Positions 4,801-6,773 of a DNA stretch of 6,773 nucleotides are shown here, piece by piece. Position 1 is the first letter of the stretch; every line of letters starts with the position of its first letter. A program made the position numbers and the translations under genes. The DNA lies in the NCBI GenBank assembly GCA_031178565.1, contig JAPSIU010000147.1, forward strand, positions 1 through 6,773, read 5' to 3'. Under the pieces are notes generated by a model. The model did no database searches. It was not told where the DNA came from and saw only the letters and a program-made list of their open reading frames with translations. Source of the DNA: Leucobacter sp. (lineage in GTDB: Bacteria > Actinomycetota > Actinomycetes > Actinomycetales > Microbacteriaceae).

Positions 4801-6528
4801 TCACTCGGGCGTACGCTGGAAAACCACATCACCGCCGACGATCGTTACCGCGGTGCCGATCCGGAAGAGCTCCTCGCGCGGCACCGCGAACGGGTCGATC
4901 GTGGAGACCACCAGGTCCGCGCGCTCTCCCACTCGCACACGCCCCGCGGTTTCCAGCACGAGCGAGGAGGACCCGCTCGTGTACGCGGCCAGCGCCTCCT
5001 CGAGCGTCAACGCCTGCGCGGGCGAGAGCGGCGGAGCGCCCGCCGACGGACCGAGCGGGTGCGCCCGATTGACCGCCACGTGAATCGCCTGCCAGGGATC
5101 CGCGAGCGACACCGGCCAGTCGGATCCCATCGCGAGGTCAGCCCCGCTCTCCGCGATCTCGCGGAACGGGTAGGCCCGCTCCGCCCGCTGCTCGCCGACC
5201 ACGGCGATCATCGACTCGTCACGCGTCGCCCAGAGGCCCTGGATGTTCGCCGTGACGCCGAGCGGTCCGAAACGGGAAACGTCGGCGGCGTCGACCATCG
5301 ACAGGTGCGCGAAGTGATGACGCGGCCCCGGGCCGTTCGCGCGGCGCGCCGCCTCGACGGCGTCGAGCGCCACCCTCGTGCCGCGATCCCCCATGATGTG
5401 CAGGTGCAGGGCAAAACCGCGGGCGTCGAGCTCGACCGCCAGCCCGCGCATCGTCTCGGCATCGATGTGCAGCTCTCCCGAGTGCGGATGGGAGCAGTAC
5501 GGGCTGAGCAGCGCCGCCGTCTCGCCCTGCGGCACCCCGTCGACCATCGCCTTACAGGTGGAGGACGGGAAGCCCGCCGCCTCGTTCTCGGCCCGGCGCC
5601 GCTCGAACTCGGAGACCAGCCCCGGGACATCGGAGAGTGTCGTCCCCGGCGGGATCCAGAGCGCACCCGAGACTCGACTGCGCAGAGAGCCATCGGCGAT
5701 TGCGGCGAGGTAGGCGGCCGTGCAATCGGCCTTGCCGTTGAACTCCCCGAGGATCGCCTCGTGCCACCCCGTCACACCGAGCGACCACAGGTAGTCCTGC
5801 GCCTCCAGCAGTCCGGCGAGCATATCCTCGTCGGTGGACTTGGGAATGAACGGAGCGAGCAGCTCGACACCGCCCTCGTTGAGATAGCCGGTGGGCTCGC
5901 CGTGCTCATCCACGTAGACGTGCCCGTTGGCGGGCTGCGGAGTACCGCGGTCGATACCGGCGATCTCGAGCGCACGGGAGTTGGCCCAGAGCGTGTGATG
6001 CCCGGCATCGCTCAGGGCGACGGGTCGATCGGGGACGATCGCGTCGAGCATCTGCCTCGTCGGATGCGGGAACAGTTCATGCGACCAGCCGCCGCCGGTC
6101 AGCCACACGACGTCGTCGGTGGCGGTGCTGCCGCCCGCGGTGCCGCCGCCCGCGGCGCCGCCACCCACGGTACCGCCACCCTCGGTATTGCCGCCCGCCG
6201 CGTCGGCGCAGGCCGCGTCGAGCGAGGCCGCAGCGCGCGCGATCAGCTCGAGTGTCTCCTCCACCGACCGGGCCGACGTGAGGTCGAGGCTCAGGCGCTC
6301 GACGCCGGCGAAGACGGCGTGAACGTGGGCGTCCACGAAGCCGGGCAGGATCGCGCCGCCCGCGGCATCGACCACACGCGTCTCCGGGCCGCGCAGAGCC
6401 AGCACCGCGGCGTCATCGCCGATCACCACGATCCGCCCGCCCGCGACGGCGACGGCGGTGCTGCGAGTGCGCACCCGTCCGTCGAACACACGTCCCGACA
6501 CGATGCACAGGTCTGCGAATGAAGTCAT
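4801..6528 (-). CDS. YtcJ-like metal-dependent amidohydrolase (Amidohydro_3 family)
   Basis: A 575-residue cytosolic hydrolase of the YtcJ branch of the amidohydrolase superfamily, whose members cleave C-N bonds of amides, N-acyl compounds or cyclic imides; the substrate here is unknown. The expected metal-site residues are all visible: HVH (H68, H70) after LPGFVDA, Lys326 in CKAMVDG as the carboxylated-lysine candidate, HLHIMGDRG (H375, H377), HFAHLS (H408) and GSDWPV (D470). Family hallmarks GYLNEGG (214-220) and the C-terminal ERADLVV small-domain strand are also present. A Gly/Thr-rich insertion of five pentapeptides (112-136) breaks the usual link before WLTGGGW. ATG 6528 is chosen because GAGAGAAAG lies seven bases upstream and the family N-terminus starts there. 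An in-frame GTG at 6633 would add a Pro-rich 35-residue extension. The ATG overlaps the stop of a small ORF (ATGA), suggesting coupled translation. The gene converges on the HNH gene. Confidence 0.93.
   Translation of the reverse strand: MTSFADLCIVSGRVFDGRVRTRSTAVAVAGGRIVVIGDDAAVLALRGPETRVVDAAGGAILPGFVDAHVHAVFAGVERLSLDLTSARSVEETLELIARAAASLDAACADAAGGNTEGGGTVGGGAAGGGTAGGSTATDDVVWLTGGGWSHELFPHPTRQMLDAIVPDRPVALSDAGHHTLWANSRALEIAGIDRGTPQPANGHVYVDEHGEPTGYLNEGGVELLAPFIPKSTDEDMLAGLLEAQDYLWSLGVTGWHEAILGEFNGKADCTAAYLAAIADGSLRSRVSGALWIPPGTTLSDVPGLVSEFERRRAENEAAGFPSSTCKAMVDGVPQGETAALLSPYCSHPHSGELHIDAETMRGLAVELDARGFALHLHIMGDRGTRVALDAVEAARRANGPGPRHHFAHLSMVDAADVSRFGPLGVTANIQGLWATRDESMIAVVGEQRAERAYPFREIAESGADLAMGSDWPVSLADPWQAIHVAVNRAHPLGPSAGAPPLSPAQALTLEEALAAYTSGSSSLVLETAGRVRVGERADLVVSTIDPFAVPREELFRIGTAVTIVGGDVVFQRTPE
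6121..6195 (-). repeat. In-frame 5 x 15-bp repeat in the amidohydrolase (GGxxx)
   Basis: Five contiguous 15-base units encode GGNTE, GGGTV, GGGAA, GGGTA and GGSTA (residues 112-136). They lie between the helix after the HVH motif and WLTGGGW, a surface loop position in the barrel. The insert looks like a flexible slippage-generated linker and is not expected in most homologues. Confidence 0.92.
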
Positions 6529-6686
6529 ACTCGTTCTTTCTCTCGGGAAGGGCCGGTGACGGTCGGGCTCTGGGGGTGGATCGGTACCGGGTAGACCGGT
6601 ACCGGGTGGATCGAGCTCGGACGGATCGAGCACGGGCTCGGCGTCGAGAACCGCGCGAGACCCCGGATTTCCGCCGATGCGGTCAC
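6525..6686 (-). CDS. Possible translationally coupled 53-residue Pro/Ser-rich small ORF
   Basis: An open frame from GTG 6686 to TGA 6525. Its GTG overlaps the upstream gene's TGA in GTGA, and its TGA overlaps the amidohydrolase ATG in ATGA. A strong GGAGGAG lies at 6698-6692, seven bases before the GTG after the GGAGG core. The product begins VTASAEIRGLARF (first residue Met if initiated at GTG) and becomes low-complexity, with IHPVPVYPVPIHP in the middle and PSREKERV at the end. I recognise no domain, signal peptide or membrane segment. Its middle is encoded by a 15-bp repeat. It may be a genuine small protein, a translational relay that carries ribosomes to the amidohydrolase, or a chance frame in G+C-rich DNA. 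The two overlaps plus the strong ribosome binding site are the case for it; the composition is the case against. Confidence 0.35.
   Translation of the reverse strand: MTASAEIRGLARFSTPSPCSIRPSSIHPVPVYPVPIHPQSPTVTGPSREKERV
6579..6638. repeat. Degenerate 4 x 15-bp repeat upstream of the amidohydrolase
   Basis: Units start at 6579, 6594, 6609 and 6624. The first two share CGGTACCGGGT and the last two share GATCGAGC. In the amidohydrolase's frame it would read LDPSE-LDPPG-TGLPG-TDPPP, similar in style to the tail pentapeptides of the HNH protein. Confidence 0.8.
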
Positions 6687-6773
6687 GCGAGCTCCTCCAT
6701 ATCGGGAACGGTCTGCACCCCGGTGATGACGGGGATCGCCGAGGTGCGGCCGCGCAGGCGCCGCATCGGCCGC
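6683..6773 (-). CDS. C-terminal 29 residues of an unidentified protein (5' end outside window)
   Basis: The minus strand is open from the right edge to TGA at 6685-6683, encoding 29 residues that begin RPMRRLRGRTSAIPVITGV and end with PDMEELA. The frame looks coding, with balanced composition, G/C at most third positions and an acidic C-terminus, but too little remains to name a family. Its stop overlaps a GTG preceded by GGAGGAG, and the amidohydrolase starts about 155 bases further on the same strand. The two are therefore likely cotranscribed, and the missing gene may reveal the amidohydrolase's substrate. Confidence 0.6.
   Translation of the reverse strand, partial: RPMRRLRGRTSAIPVITGVQTVPDMEELA
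6692..6698 (-). promoter_or_regulatory. Strong Shine-Dalgarno (GGAGGAG) before GTG 6686
   Basis: The minus strand reads GGAGGAG at 6698-6692, with seven bases between GGAGG and GTG 6686. It is the best Shine-Dalgarno match in the window. It also encodes Glu-Glu in the upstream gene's MEEL, so it could be coincidental. Confidence 0.5.

Noticed and set aside
4636..6522. 628-codon open frame on the plus strand across the amidohydrolase and the 30-bp array
   Set aside because: The minus strand carries a complete metal-site motif set. This frame gives Arg-rich low-complexity protein and starts in the tandem repeat.
1..6773. tRNA or rRNA genes
   Set aside because: I saw no cloverleaf with a T-loop GGTTCRANTCC-type motif and no rRNA-like segments on either strand.

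Overview
The window is G+C-rich on both strands, with strong G/C preference at third codon positions, no introns and short Shine-Dalgarno-led genes. Together with a DUF222-type HNH endonuclease this points to a high-GC actinobacterium. Microbacteriaceae is a plausible guess from the style of the HNH protein, but that is inference and not proven.

Layout. (1) At the left edge is the 3' end of a methionine-R-sulfoxide reductase gene (msrB, + strand), closed by a strong hairpin that overlaps its stop codon. (2) A 300-base spacer holds a perfect 5 x 9-bp tandem repeat and, nearer the next gene, a leader with two mutually exclusive G+C hairpins. (3) A complete thiamine-diphosphate-dependent enzyme of the acetolactate-synthase/decarboxylase fold follows (+, 609 aa). 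(4) A 383-base non-coding stretch contains a probable terminator, five 17-19-bp degenerate repeats, 2.8 copies of a 34-bp repeat and a possible promoter. (5) Next is a DUF222/HNH endonuclease-like protein (+, 620 aa) with low-complexity linkers and a ten-unit pentapeptide tail. (6) A 204-base convergent spacer ends in a 4 x 30-bp array that stops exactly at the next gene's stop codon. (7) A YtcJ-type amidohydrolase (-, 575 aa) carries a Gly-rich pentapeptide insert. (8) Upstream of it on the minus strand are a possible 53-aa small ORF joined to both neighbours by 4-base overlaps (GTGA and ATGA), then the last 29 codons of an unidentified gene that runs off the right edge.

The genes do not form an obvious pathway: a repair reductase, a ThDP enzyme and an HNH protein lie on the plus strand, and an amidohydrolase operon converges on them. 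I see no clear new defence or metabolic system. The real peculiarity is the number of short tandem arrays, many with a period of 15 bp or another multiple of 3. They sit in nearly every spacer and also in linkers of three different proteins. The second item worth attention is the overlapping small ORF before the amidohydrolase, which has a strong Shine-Dalgarno sequence.
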